A stretch of 64,000 nucleotides of DNA from SFWF01 sp045638145 (GTDB lineage: Bacteria; Bacillota; Clostridia; Oscillospirales; Acutalibacteraceae), in NCBI GenBank assembly GCA_045638145.1, contig JAZUAU010000005.1, forward strand, positions 1 through 64,000, read 5' to 3'. The notes beneath the pieces were generated by a model. The model was not told where the DNA came from. It made no database searches and saw nothing but the letters and a program-made list of their open reading frames with translations. Every line of letters begins with the position of its first letter. The first letter of the stretch is position 1. Position numbers and translations under genes: made by a program. This document shows, piece by piece, positions 43,976 to 52,001 of the stretch.

Positions 43976-43981
43976 ATAAAA

Positions 43982-45115
43982 TTATTGTTTTCTTTCCTTG
44001 TGCTTTGCAACAACGGCGTGAATTTTGTCCGCAGGGTCAAGAAGCTTTGAAATTGAGTTGTCGCAGTTAATGGTATCAACGAGGAGAGAAATATACTTGC
44101 TCATATTAACGTTGCAGTACCAATCGCGAGTTAGAAGCTCGGGGGTGTTATAAATAAGGTTTGTTGTGAATACCTTATCGATAAGGCCGTCGGAATAATA
44201 CTTGTCGAAGGTTTCGAGGCCATTTACGAAAAGACCGAAGGTAGAGAAGATAAAGATCCTTCTTGCGCCCTTTGCTTTCATCTTTGCGGCGATATCAAGC
44301 ATAGATTCGCCCGAAGAAATCATATCGTCAACAAGGATAAGGTCCATGCCTGTAACGTCCTTGCCGAGGAATTCATGAGCAACGATGGGATTCTTTCCGT
44401 CAACTATCGTAGAATAGTCGCGGCGCTTATAGAACATACCAAGGTCGAGTCCTAAAACAGAGGAGTAGTAGATACATCTGCCCATACCGCCCTCATCGGG
44501 AGAAACAATCATCGTGTGTTCAGCGTCAAGCTCAATATCGGGAACACTGCGAAGAAGTGCCTTAATCATCTGATAAGCAGCCTGAACATTGTCAAATCCG
44601 TCGAGCGGAATAGCATTCTGAACTCGGGGGTCGTGAGCATCGAAGGTGATAAAGTTCTTAACACCCATAGAGATAAGTTCCTGAAGCATTAAAGCGCAAT
44701 CCATAGATTCACGGGAGGTTTTTCTGTGCTGTCTGCCTTCGTAAAGCATCGGCATAATTACGTTAACGCGTCTTGCCTTACCGCCGAGAGAAGCGATGAC
44801 TCTCTTTAAATCGGCATAGTGGTCATCAGGGCTCATAGGAACCTCTTTGCCGTACATTTTATAAGTAACACCGTGATTGAAACAATCGCAGATGATATAA
44901 GCGTCAAGACCGCGGGCAGAGTGCTTGAAAACACCCTTTGCTTCACCTGTGCCGAAACGAGGGCAGTTTGCAGGGATAACAAATGTGCCTTCTTCGGGCT
45001 CACCGCGCCACTGTTTAAGATAGTAGTCTACCTGCTTGGCAATCTCTTCGGTGCCCTTCATACTGATAATCGCAAGGTCACCGTAGGGTGCATGCGTAAG
45101 GTCGATATTTGCCAT
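43982..45115 (-). CDS. prs: Ribose-phosphate pyrophosphokinase, long variant
   Basis: Makes PRPP from ribose 5-phosphate and ATP for nucleotide, histidine and tryptophan synthesis. Recognisable motifs: RQHRKTSRESM near the centre, TFDAHDPRVQNAIP, SPDEGGMGRC and the PRPP loop LILVDDMISSGESMLDIA. At 377 residues it is about 60 longer than the usual ~315, with extra N-terminal sequence (TFVIPANCPRFGTGEAKGVFK) replacing the classical DGE region, so it belongs to a divergent branch seen in Clostridia. Start at ATG 45115 with AGGAG upstream. Monocistronic between a promoter and a terminator. Whether a classical prs also exists is not visible. Confidence 0.87.
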   Translation of the reverse strand: MANIDLTHAPYGDLAIISMKGTEEIAKQVDYYLKQWRGEPEEGTFVIPANCPRFGTGEAKGVFKHSARGLDAYIICDCFNHGVTYKMYGKEVPMSPDDHYADLKRVIASLGGKARRVNVIMPMLYEGRQHRKTSRESMDCALMLQELISMGVKNFITFDAHDPRVQNAIPLDGFDNVQAAYQMIKALLRSVPDIELDAEHTMIVSPDEGGMGRCIYYSSVLGLDLGMFYKRRDYSTIVDGKNPIVAHEFLGKDVTGMDLILVDDMISSGESMLDIAAKMKAKGARRIFIFSTFGLFVNGLETFDKYYSDGLIDKVFTTNLIYNTPELLTRDWYCNVNMSKYISLLVDTINCDNSISKLLDPADKIHAVVAKHKERKQ

Positions 45116-45157
45116 AAATTCTTCTCCTCTGTGAAATATGTAAATCTTTGTATTTAT

Positions 45158-45185
45158 ATAATAACACATATTTTAAAAGTTACAA
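45158..45185 (-). promoter_or_regulatory. Promoter for prs
   Basis: Minus strand TTGTAA, a 16-base spacer and TATTAT, about 42 bases before the start codon. Confidence 0.6.
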
Positions 45186-45255
45186 GCAAAAGTTGTCGAA
45201 TTTGCGCTTTTTTTCATATTTTCTTTGGAGCCTGACTCGCTGTCATAATATAAAC

Positions 45256-45284
45256 TTGATTTTTTTGACGGATTATGATAGAAT
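45256..45284 (+). promoter_or_regulatory. Promoter of the lipoprotein leader transcript
   Basis: TTGATT, a 17-base spacer, TAGAAT. Predicted transcription start is near 45291, exactly where a GCAGTAA/TTACTGC hairpin begins. Confidence 0.65.
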
Positions 45285-45290
45285 AAGAAT

Positions 45291-45393
45291 GCAGTAAATC
45301 AACCCGACGACAGCAAAATTACTGCAAAATTAATAAATTATATTAGAAAGCGCGCAGTCGTACGGGAATCCCCGTATTCTTGTGCGCTTTTTT
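45291..45393 (+). promoter_or_regulatory. Structured leader with intrinsic terminator before the lipoprotein gene
   Basis: A 7-bp hairpin GCAGTAA/TTACTGC (45291-45325) is followed by a terminator-like hairpin: outer stem AAAGCGCGCA/TGTGCGCTTT (45347-45356/45381-45390), inner stem TACGGG/CCCGTA, then TTTTTT. The gene starts 33 bases later with its own AGGAGG. No second promoter is seen between, so this looks like an attenuated leader of unknown signal. Confidence 0.6.
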
Positions 45394-45426
45394 GTATATA
45401 ACGAGAACCTATTAGGAGGACGGATT

Positions 45427-46851
45427 ATGAAAAAATTAACAAGCTTACTTTGCATTTTACTGTCGGTACTGCTTCTGCTGACCATCGTTTCCTGCAAAAA
45501 TGACAGCGGAGAAGAGGAAGAATCCGGTGAGGAAAAATTTGTCCCCCAAACTGCCATAGAACTATGGGAAAAGATAGACGAAACTATGACCAATACCGAC
45601 CGTTGGGAAGAAACCGACACAATGGCGGTTGACCTCAATATGAACGGCTACAGAATCCAGATGTCGATGGAAGGCTTCATAATAAATTACGATACCGAGG
45701 ACGAGGTTTATTATTACAGATACGGCAAGACCGAAATGAAGTGCGCCGAGCTTTCATTGGAGGAAACGACCGAAGCTGTGGAAGCCTATTATAACGGCAA
45801 GGCATATATAAGCAATATCGGCGAAGATATCACTCAAAAGCTTTGCTCCGAAATGACTGCCGAAAAATTCTTCGAGACCTCCGATACTCTGGACGATATC
45901 GATATGACTGACTGTACAACGGCTGAATTTTCTGCAAAAGACGACGGCTCATACGAGCTTAACTTCTCAGGCTACACCAAAAAGACCGTTGCAAGCTTTC
46001 TTAAGGAGCTCGATTTGAGCAATATTGAACAATATAATGAGATTGTTGATATGGAAATATCCGTAACGGCAGACGAGAAGTTCAGAGCCCTCAAAATGGG
46101 CTTCAGTCTGGTATTTGAATCCGATGATGCGCTTCAGACACCCGTATTCAATGTAACTACCGAGTATTCAAAATTCGGAGAGGCAGAGCCGAATTATGAG
46201 GAAATAAAGATCGAGGAATATACCGAGGTCGACGATATAAGCGTATTAGAGGATGCGGAAGATTCTTTGTTTGAAATTCCAAATGCCACAAGCGGAAAAT
46301 TCACGGTTCAAATAGACCAGAAATTTTCCGTTGACGGACAAAAGGAGACTTCTTCCGAAAAGGATACCGTTAGCTACGGAGTGCAAAATGGTGCATTCTA
46401 TCTTGATTTAACCTCAAAGCAGGGCGGGGTAACCACCAAAATTGCTTATAAAAACGGCACCATGACAATTACACAGGGCGACCAAAGTGACAGCGGCCCG
46501 GTAAGTGATGAGGTTGCTAAAAGCTATGTAACACAGCTTTTGAATATGTCGAGATTTGACAGCAAGCTGGTCACCGATATCGAAAAGACGGGCGACGGAG
46601 TTTACAAGTTTAGCCTCAGTGACGGAAACATCTCCGTATATGAATCAGCATTAGAGGGCATTGATGCTCAAATTGACAGCATGAAGCAGGAAACGGTTAT
46701 AACATTCTCGGACGAGAAAATTGTAAAAATTGAGGATATTGTTGAAATTGAGGGCAGCTGCAAGATAATGGGGGCGAAAAAACCGCTCACAATGACTGTA
46801 AAATCGGTTGTAGTAATTGAAGAAGCAGAAAAGTCGGGTATAATTCTTTAA
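45427..46851 (+). CDS. Lipoprotein of unknown function with two similar halves
   Basis: Signal peptide MKKLTSLLCILLSVLLLLTIVSC with lipobox Cys, then an acidic segment (NDSGEEEESGEE). About 474 residues. The mature part appears to contain two related domains, each opening with a strand pair after a helical start and containing an MSMEGFIINY/KIAYKNGTMT-like hairpin followed by a helix; this resembles bacterial LolA/LppX-like lipoprotein folds, but I do not recognise a family. AGGAGG precedes the ATG. Probably extracytoplasmic and membrane anchored. Expression is likely controlled by its structured leader. Followed by a terminator and thyX. Confidence 0.75.
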   Translation: MKKLTSLLCILLSVLLLLTIVSCKNDSGEEEESGEEKFVPQTAIELWEKIDETMTNTDRWEETDTMAVDLNMNGYRIQMSMEGFIINYDTEDEVYYYRYGKTEMKCAELSLEETTEAVEAYYNGKAYISNIGEDITQKLCSEMTAEKFFETSDTLDDIDMTDCTTAEFSAKDDGSYELNFSGYTKKTVASFLKELDLSNIEQYNEIVDMEISVTADEKFRALKMGFSLVFESDDALQTPVFNVTTEYSKFGEAEPNYEEIKIEEYTEVDDISVLEDAEDSLFEIPNATSGKFTVQIDQKFSVDGQKETSSEKDTVSYGVQNGAFYLDLTSKQGGVTTKIAYKNGTMTITQGDQSDSGPVSDEVAKSYVTQLLNMSRFDSKLVTDIEKTGDGVYKFSLSDGNISVYESALEGIDAQIDSMKQETVITFSDEKIVKIEDIVEIEGSCKIMGAKKPLTMTVKSVVVIEEAEKSGIIL

Positions 46852-46864
46852 TTCAAAATTCTTA

Positions 46865-46893
46865 GGGGGGGTCTTTGTACCCTCCCGTTTTAT
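46865..46893 (+). terminator. Terminator after the lipoprotein
   Basis: GGGGGGGT pairs with ACCCTCCC (one G-U) around CTTTGT, then GTTTTATGTTT. Confidence 0.75.
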
Positions 46894-46915
46894 GTTTGCA
46901 TTTTTCATAATCTTC

Positions 46916-46944
46916 TTGCAACAGTCTTTACTATTTGGTATAAT
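46916..46944 (+). promoter_or_regulatory. Promoter for the thyX operon
   Basis: TTGCAA, a 17-base spacer, TATAAT, 33 bases before the thyX start. Seven genes follow in the same direction. Confidence 0.8.
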
Positions 46945-46976
46945 ACCCATATATATTTAAAAGGAGATAATATAAA

Positions 46977-47747
46977 ATGGCTAAAGTTACTCTTCTTGCA
47001 CACACACCCTTCCCCGAGCATACAGTGGCATCTGCCGCAAAGCTTTGTTATTCTCCGTCTACCATTGACGGAATAAGAGAGGACCTAACCGATGAAAAGG
47101 CGGCAACCTTTGTTGAGATGCTTTCCGAAATCGGTCACGAAAGCCCAATTGAGCACGCAAGCTTTACATTTGGGATAGAGGGTGTTTCCCGCGCCCTTCT
47201 GGCACAAATTACCCGCCATAGAATCGCATCCTTCTCGGTGCAGAGTCAGAGATATGTTGCGGAAAACGACTTTGAGTTTGTAACTCCTCCCGAAATTGCA
47301 GCAGAGCCCGAGGCTATGGCTCTCTTTATGGAGGCAATGGAAAAGGATAAGGAATATTACGAAAAAATTACCGCTGTACTTAAAGCAAAGCACAAGGCGG
47401 CACTCCTCGCAGAAGGTAAGGACGAAAAGGCAGCTGACCGTGCCGCAGAGAAAAAGGCTATTGAAGACGCCCGATTTGTTCTTCCCAACGCCTGTGATAC
47501 AAAAATGGTAGTCACAATGAATGCAAGAAGCCTACACAACTTCTTCCGCCACCGCTGCTGCAACCGTGCACAGTGGGAGATTCAGGAGGTTGCAAATCAG
47601 ATGCTGACGCTCTGCAAAGATGTTGCACCCAATCTTTTTAAGAACGCAGGACCATCCTGTCTTACAGGCGGTTGCCCCGAGGGCAAAATGACCTGTGGCA
47701 AGATAAAAGAGGTGCGCGAGTATTACAAAAATATGAAGGAAAATTAA
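46977..47747 (+). CDS. thyX: Flavin-dependent thymidylate synthase
   Basis: Makes dTMP from dUMP using methylene-tetrahydrofolate and FAD/NADPH, leaving tetrahydrofolate. The ThyX motif appears as RHRIASFSVQSQRY near residues 80-93, and the dUMP/FAD-contacting C-terminal part as NARSLHNFFRHRCCNRAQWEIQ. 256 residues; the C-terminus carries a Cys-rich stretch (GPSCLTGGCPEGKMTCGKI) that could bind metal and is seen in some clostridial ThyX. tmk follows five bases later, so the product is phosphorylated by its neighbour. Confidence 0.95.
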   Translation: MAKVTLLAHTPFPEHTVASAAKLCYSPSTIDGIREDLTDEKAATFVEMLSEIGHESPIEHASFTFGIEGVSRALLAQITRHRIASFSVQSQRYVAENDFEFVTPPEIAAEPEAMALFMEAMEKDKEYYEKITAVLKAKHKAALLAEGKDEKAADRAAEKKAIEDARFVLPNACDTKMVVTMNARSLHNFFRHRCCNRAQWEIQEVANQMLTLCKDVAPNLFKNAGPSCLTGGCPEGKMTCGKIKEVREYYKNMKEN

Positions 47748-47752
47748 CTGAT

Positions 47753-48415
47753 ATGGGTAAACTTATCGTAATAGAGGGACTTGACGGAAGCGGAAAATCT
47801 ACCCAGCTTGACCTGCTTTTTGAGAACCTTGAAAAGAATGGAATTAAAACAAAATGGGTTTCGTTTCCGAATTATGATGATGATTCCTCCGCCCTTGTAA
47901 AGATGTATCTTGCGGGTCAGTTTGGTAAAAAACCTGGTGATGTCAATGCCTTTGCTGCCTCGGCTTTCTATGCAGTTGACCGCTATGCCTCTTATAAAAA
48001 GGATTGGGGCAAGAATTATGGGGGTGGTGAGGTTGTAGTCTCGGGCAGATACACGACATCAAATGCTATTCATCAATGCTCAAAGCTGCCCGAGAGTGAA
48101 TGGGAGGAATTCCTTTACTGGCTTTATGATTTTGAGTATGAGAAGCTCGGAATCCCCGCACCCGACAAGGTAATATTCCTCGATATGCCTACCGAGATTT
48201 CACAGCGCCTTATGGATAAACGCTATGATGCAAACGGAGGTCATAAGGACATTCACGAGAGGGATATAAAATACCTCGAAAACTGCAGAAAAGCGGCAAT
48301 TTTCACAGCAGAATTTTCGGGATGGGATATAATTACCTGTGGAGAGAACGGAGAACCCCGAACAGTCGAGGATATAGCCTCAGAGGTTCTTTCAAAGGCT
48401 TTAGAGGTTATTTAG
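47753..48415 (+). CDS. tmk: Thymidylate kinase (clostridial variant)
   Basis: Phosphorylates dTMP to dTDP. P-loop GLDGSGKSTQ at residues 9-18 and the family segment VVVSGRYTTSNAIHQ, where the usual DR(Y/W) reads GRY, as in a clostridial branch. The lid region has RLMDKRYDANGGHKDIHERD. 220 residues. The start ATG 47753 is five bases after thyX, with AAGGA 15 bases upstream, suggesting coupling to thyX translation. Confidence 0.9.
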   Translation: MGKLIVIEGLDGSGKSTQLDLLFENLEKNGIKTKWVSFPNYDDDSSALVKMYLAGQFGKKPGDVNAFAASAFYAVDRYASYKKDWGKNYGGGEVVVSGRYTTSNAIHQCSKLPESEWEEFLYWLYDFEYEKLGIPAPDKVIFLDMPTEISQRLMDKRYDANGGHKDIHERDIKYLENCRKAAIFTAEFSGWDIITCGENGEPRTVEDIASEVLSKALEVI

Positions 48416-48424
48416 GAGAAATTT

Positions 48425-48967
48425 ATGATTTATGTGTTTTTAGCAGACGGCTTTGAAGAGATAGAGGCACTTGCAACTGTCGATATCCTTCGTCGTTCAA
48501 ACATAGAGGTAGTTACCGTGGGTGTCGGTACAAAAATACCTACGGGCACCCACAATATAAAGGTGGAAGCCGATATTTCAGAGGCAGAGGCTACCGAAGA
48601 GGGGCTTGACGGAGTGGTATTACCCGGCGGTCTTCCCGGTGCTTGGAATTTGAAGGCTTCTAAAATGGTAGAAAAGCTTACAAAATACTGTTACGAAAAC
48701 GGAAAAATTGTTTCGGCAATCTGTGCTGCACCTTCTGTCCTCGGCGAATGGGGAATGCTTATAGGCAAAAAGGCAATAAGCTATCCCGGTTTCGAAGACA
48801 GACTTATCGGCGCAGAGGTGGTGGACGCACCAGCGGTTACAGATGGCACAACCGTTACAGGTAAGGGAGCGGGCACCGCCATCGACTTTGCTCTCACCAT
48901 AGTTGCTGTTTTAAGGGGCAAGGACGAGGCTGAGAAAGTAAAAGAGGCAATGCAATGCAACCGTTAG
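48425..48967 (+). CDS. DJ-1/PfpI superfamily protein
   Basis: 180-residue class I glutamine amidotransferase-like fold of the DJ-1/ThiJ group. The nucleophile elbow Cys100 is in VSAICAAPSVLGEWG, and the acidic partner lies in FLADGFEEIEALATVDILRR (Glu near residue 14-16). GVVLPGGLPGAWNL is another conserved turn. Members are protein/nucleotide deglycases, chaperones or stress proteins; the exact role here is unknown. Preceded by AGGAG and overlapping the next gene by 13 bases. Confidence 0.92.
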   Translation: MIYVFLADGFEEIEALATVDILRRSNIEVVTVGVGTKIPTGTHNIKVEADISEAEATEEGLDGVVLPGGLPGAWNLKASKMVEKLTKYCYENGKIVSAICAAPSVLGEWGMLIGKKAISYPGFEDRLIGAEVVDAPAVTDGTTVTGKGAGTAIDFALTIVAVLRGKDEAEKVKEAMQCNR

Positions 48968-49542
48968 ATATAAGAAAATATAAACAGTCGATTAGAGAAA
49001 ACCAGAAGCGCCGCCGTGCCGAAATGGACAAAGACCTAAAAGCCGGACTTGACGCTGATATTGCCGCAAATGTTAGAAAGCTCCGTGAATACGGGCCTGC
49101 AAAAACCTTACTTATATATGTTTCAACACCAATCGAGGTAAACACAAGACCTATAATAGAAACCGGATGGGCAGACGGTAAAAAGATTGCCGTGCCGCGT
49201 TGCATACCCGGCACACGAGATATGGAATTTCACTATATCACCTCATTTGACGAGCTATCACCTGGTTGTTTTTCGGTGCTTGAGCCGTCGGAGAATTTAC
49301 CCGTAGTGACCGATTTTACCGACTGTCTTATGATAGTTCCCGGTATGCAGTTTGATATGAACGGCTACCGTCTCGGCTACGGCAAGGGATATTACGACCG
49401 TTATATGGTAAGATTTACGGGAAAGAGTGCGGGAATTTGCTATTCAAACGAGCTGAAACCCTATATGCATCACGGAAGGTTTGATCGCACGGTTGATATG
49501 ATTGTGACCGATAAAAAAATCAAAACCTGCAAGAAAGGATAG
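48955..49542 (+). CDS. 5-formyltetrahydrofolate cyclo-ligase
   Basis: ATP-dependent conversion of 5-formyl- to 5,10-methenyl-tetrahydrofolate (MTHFS). N-terminal basic helix with IRENQKRRRAEM, the PRCIPGTRDMEFH strand and the ATP-site signature MIVPGMQFDMNGYRLGYGKGYYDRY are present. 195 residues, full length. It overlaps the DJ-1-like gene by 13 bases, so is translationally coupled. Folate salvage fits an operon headed by the folate-consuming thyX. Confidence 0.95.
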   Translation: MQPLDIRKYKQSIRENQKRRRAEMDKDLKAGLDADIAANVRKLREYGPAKTLLIYVSTPIEVNTRPIIETGWADGKKIAVPRCIPGTRDMEFHYITSFDELSPGCFSVLEPSENLPVVTDFTDCLMIVPGMQFDMNGYRLGYGKGYYDRYMVRFTGKSAGICYSNELKPYMHHGRFDRTVDMIVTDKKIKTCKKG

Positions 49543-49546
49543 AGAT

Positions 49547-50731
49547 ATGGATAATTTTGGGAAAGAAATGAATAATAACCAATCCGAGATTCTTGTTGAT
49601 GAATTCATAATAGGAGAGGGCTTTTCAATTGCCGATGAGGAGGCATCTGCCGGTCGGGAGAATAAATCTTTTGCTACCAATTTAAAGGTTTTAAAGCCCA
49701 TTATTTGGATACTCGCAATTATTGTTATTTCAATAATTCTTGCCCTCAATGTTCTTTCAATGGGCTCTGATTATCTCGGTCTTGGTCCCGGCAGAGACGG
49801 ACAGGAATATACCGTCGAAATCCCCGAAGGTAGTAAACTAAAGGACATTGCCAATATTCTAAAGGAAAGCGGCGTTGTGAAGTACAAATTCCTCTTCAAG
49901 ATGTATTCAAGACTTAAGAATTATGATGAAAAATATCACGACGGTGCTGTATATACTGTTTGCAACGATGATGGATATTCGGGAATTGCAAATAAGCTTG
50001 TAGCGGCAGGAAACAAGATTTCCTCTGTAAAAATCCGAATCCCCGAGCGAGCAACGGTAGATGATATTATAAAATTGCTTGCCGAAAAGGGAGTAGGTAA
50101 CGAAAGAGAACTCAAAAAGGCAATCAACGAAACCGCATTTAAATACGGCTTTTTAGAGGATATTCCCGAGGATAAGGTGTATTACCGTCTTGAAGGCTAT
50201 CTTTTCCCCGACACATATGAGTTTTACAACTATGACGATAAGGAAGAGTGTGCACGTCTGGCTGTTGATAAGCTGCTTTCGGCTATGGACCAGCGCTTTA
50301 ATCAAGAACTTCGTATTGCCGCAGAGCAAAGAGGCTACTCTGTGCATGAGGTTTTAACCGTAGCTTCAATCGTTGAACTTGAGGCCTGCGGCGGCTCACT
50401 AGAGGAGAAGAAAAAAATTGCCGAGGTTTTTTATAACAGACTTAGACGTGACGGAGATAATGCACTTCTTCAGTCCGACCCGACAAGTCTTTATCCTTAT
50501 GGTAACGGAGCTTACGATACCTATAAATCAAAAGGTCTGCCACCGGGACCGCTTTGCTCACCGAGCTTAACCTCTATTGAGGCGGCTGCAAGCCCCTCTA
50601 CAGAGCATTCGGGTAACTATTATTTTGTAAACGATAAAAACGGAAGATTTTATTTCTCGAGAACAAAGAGTGAGCACGATAGAACAATCGATCAGCTTAA
50701 AAGAGACGGACTCTGGCCCGAGAAAGACTAA
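49547..50731 (+). CDS. mltG: Endolytic murein transglycosylase MltG
   Basis: Membrane-anchored YceG/MltG enzyme that cuts nascent glycan strands. Residues 1-45 are cytoplasmic and polar, a single span covers ~48-70, then a LysM-like domain (YTVEIPEGSKLKDIANIL) and the catalytic domain with Glu277 in ASIVELEA, LLQSDPTSLYPYG and YKSKGLPPGPLCSPS. 394 residues, standard. Starts five bases after the cyclo-ligase stop. Wall enzymes mltG and the PBP downstream bracket a U32 gene, a common order. Confidence 0.95.
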   Translation: MDNFGKEMNNNQSEILVDEFIIGEGFSIADEEASAGRENKSFATNLKVLKPIIWILAIIVISIILALNVLSMGSDYLGLGPGRDGQEYTVEIPEGSKLKDIANILKESGVVKYKFLFKMYSRLKNYDEKYHDGAVYTVCNDDGYSGIANKLVAAGNKISSVKIRIPERATVDDIIKLLAEKGVGNERELKKAINETAFKYGFLEDIPEDKVYYRLEGYLFPDTYEFYNYDDKEECARLAVDKLLSAMDQRFNQELRIAAEQRGYSVHEVLTVASIVELEACGGSLEEKKKIAEVFYNRLRRDGDNALLQSDPTSLYPYGNGAYDTYKSKGLPPGPLCSPSLTSIEAAASPSTEHSGNYYFVNDKNGRFYFSRTKSEHDRTIDQLKRDGLWPEKD

Positions 50732-50748
50732 TATAAAGGAATTTTAAA

Positions 50749-51957
50749 ATGGAATTACTTTGTCCTGCAGGGGATTTAACAAGGCTTAAAACTGCCGTCG
50801 ATTTTGGTGCAGATGCTGTGTATATAGCAGGCGAGGAGTTTGGTATGCGCACCGCTGCCTCGAATTTCGGTGCAGAAGATATGCAAGAAGGAATTGCGTA
50901 TGCTCATACACACGGTGTAAAGGTACATGTTGCTTGCAATACTCTTCCACACAACGATGAAGTTGTCCGTATACCTTCTTTTTTGGAGCAGGTACAGGAC
51001 CTTGGTGCAGATGCTGTTATTGCGGCAGATTTCGGCACTATAGGAATGGTAAAAAAATATGCCCCGAAGTGCGAGCTTCACGTGTCTGTTCAGTCGGGAA
51101 TTGTGAACTATGAAACGGCAAACGCCTATTACAATTTAGGTGCTGACCGAGTGGTCTTAGCACGCGAGATGTCTCTTCCCGAGATTGCTGAAATCAGAGC
51201 AAAAACTCCCAAAGAGCTCACTTTAGAGTGCTTTACCCATGGTGCAATGTGTGTATCCTTCTCTGCCCGCTGTCTGCTTTCAAGCTATATGACGGGAAGA
51301 GATGCAAACCGCGGCGACTGCGCACAACCTTGCCGTTGGTCCTATTCACTTATCGAAACTAACCGCGAGGGTCAACATTTTGACATTACGGAGACTGATA
51401 AGGGAACCTATATACTGAATGCAAACGATCTTTGTATGGCAGAGTATCTTGATAAAATGCAGGATGCCGGAATTGGAAGCCTGAAAATTGAGGGCAGAGC
51501 AAAATCACAATATTATGTTGCGGTAACCGCAAATGCCTACCGAGGCGCGCTCGATAGCCTTAAAAACTCCGCGACTAACTGGAAATGCCCCGATTGGGTT
51601 ATGGAAGAGCTTAATAAAATTAGCCACCGAAATTATTCACAGGGCTTTTATTTCGGCCGACCCGACAATGCACAGACCTATAAAAGTGCAGGCTATGTGA
51701 GGGATTATTCGGTTGCCGCAGTTGTTAGTGGCTATGAAAACGGTCTTGTTAAGGCAACACTGAAAAATAAATTTCTAAAGGGTCAGGAGCTTGATTGTCT
51801 TGAAGCGGGCAGCGCTCCTTTTACGGTAGTTGCAAATGAACTTTACGATGGAGATGGGAATCCGATAGATTCTGCACCTCATCCTATGATGACAGTAAAG
51901 ATTGCGTTTGACAGACCGATAAAAATCGGCTCAATGCTTCGTATGAAATCGGAATAA
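50749..51957 (+). CDS. Peptidase U32 family protein
   Basis: 402 residues. The U32 signature is clear: ELLCPAGDLTRLKTAVDFGADAVYIAG at the start, ADFGTIGMVKKYAPKCELHVS, and the Cys-containing ECFTHGAMCVSFSARCLLSSYMTGRDANRGDCAQPCRW, which in relatives supports an iron-sulfur cluster. Members include RlhA, TrhP and collagenase-like proteins; several modify RNA by hydroxylation using prephenate as oxygen-independent donor pathway, so a tRNA/rRNA role is as likely as proteolysis. It follows mltG by 17 bases. Confidence 0.93.
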   Translation: MELLCPAGDLTRLKTAVDFGADAVYIAGEEFGMRTAASNFGAEDMQEGIAYAHTHGVKVHVACNTLPHNDEVVRIPSFLEQVQDLGADAVIAADFGTIGMVKKYAPKCELHVSVQSGIVNYETANAYYNLGADRVVLAREMSLPEIAEIRAKTPKELTLECFTHGAMCVSFSARCLLSSYMTGRDANRGDCAQPCRWSYSLIETNREGQHFDITETDKGTYILNANDLCMAEYLDKMQDAGIGSLKIEGRAKSQYYVAVTANAYRGALDSLKNSATNWKCPDWVMEELNKISHRNYSQGFYFGRPDNAQTYKSAGYVRDYSVAAVVSGYENGLVKATLKNKFLKGQELDCLEAGSAPFTVVANELYDGDGNPIDSAPHPMMTVKIAFDRPIKIGSMLRMKSE

Positions 51958-51961
51958 TAAA

Positions 51962-52001
51962 CAGCCCCTGTGTCAAAACTTGATACGGGAGCTGATTTTT
52001 T
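51962..52001 (+). terminator. Terminator-like hairpin directly before the PBP start
   Basis: CAGC-CCC-TGTCAA pairs imperfectly with TTGATA-CGGG-AGCTG and is followed by ATTTTTT and then the ATG. The 3' arm holds GGGAG, the only ribosome-like site for the PBP, so the structure could limit both transcription and translation. Confidence 0.55.
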
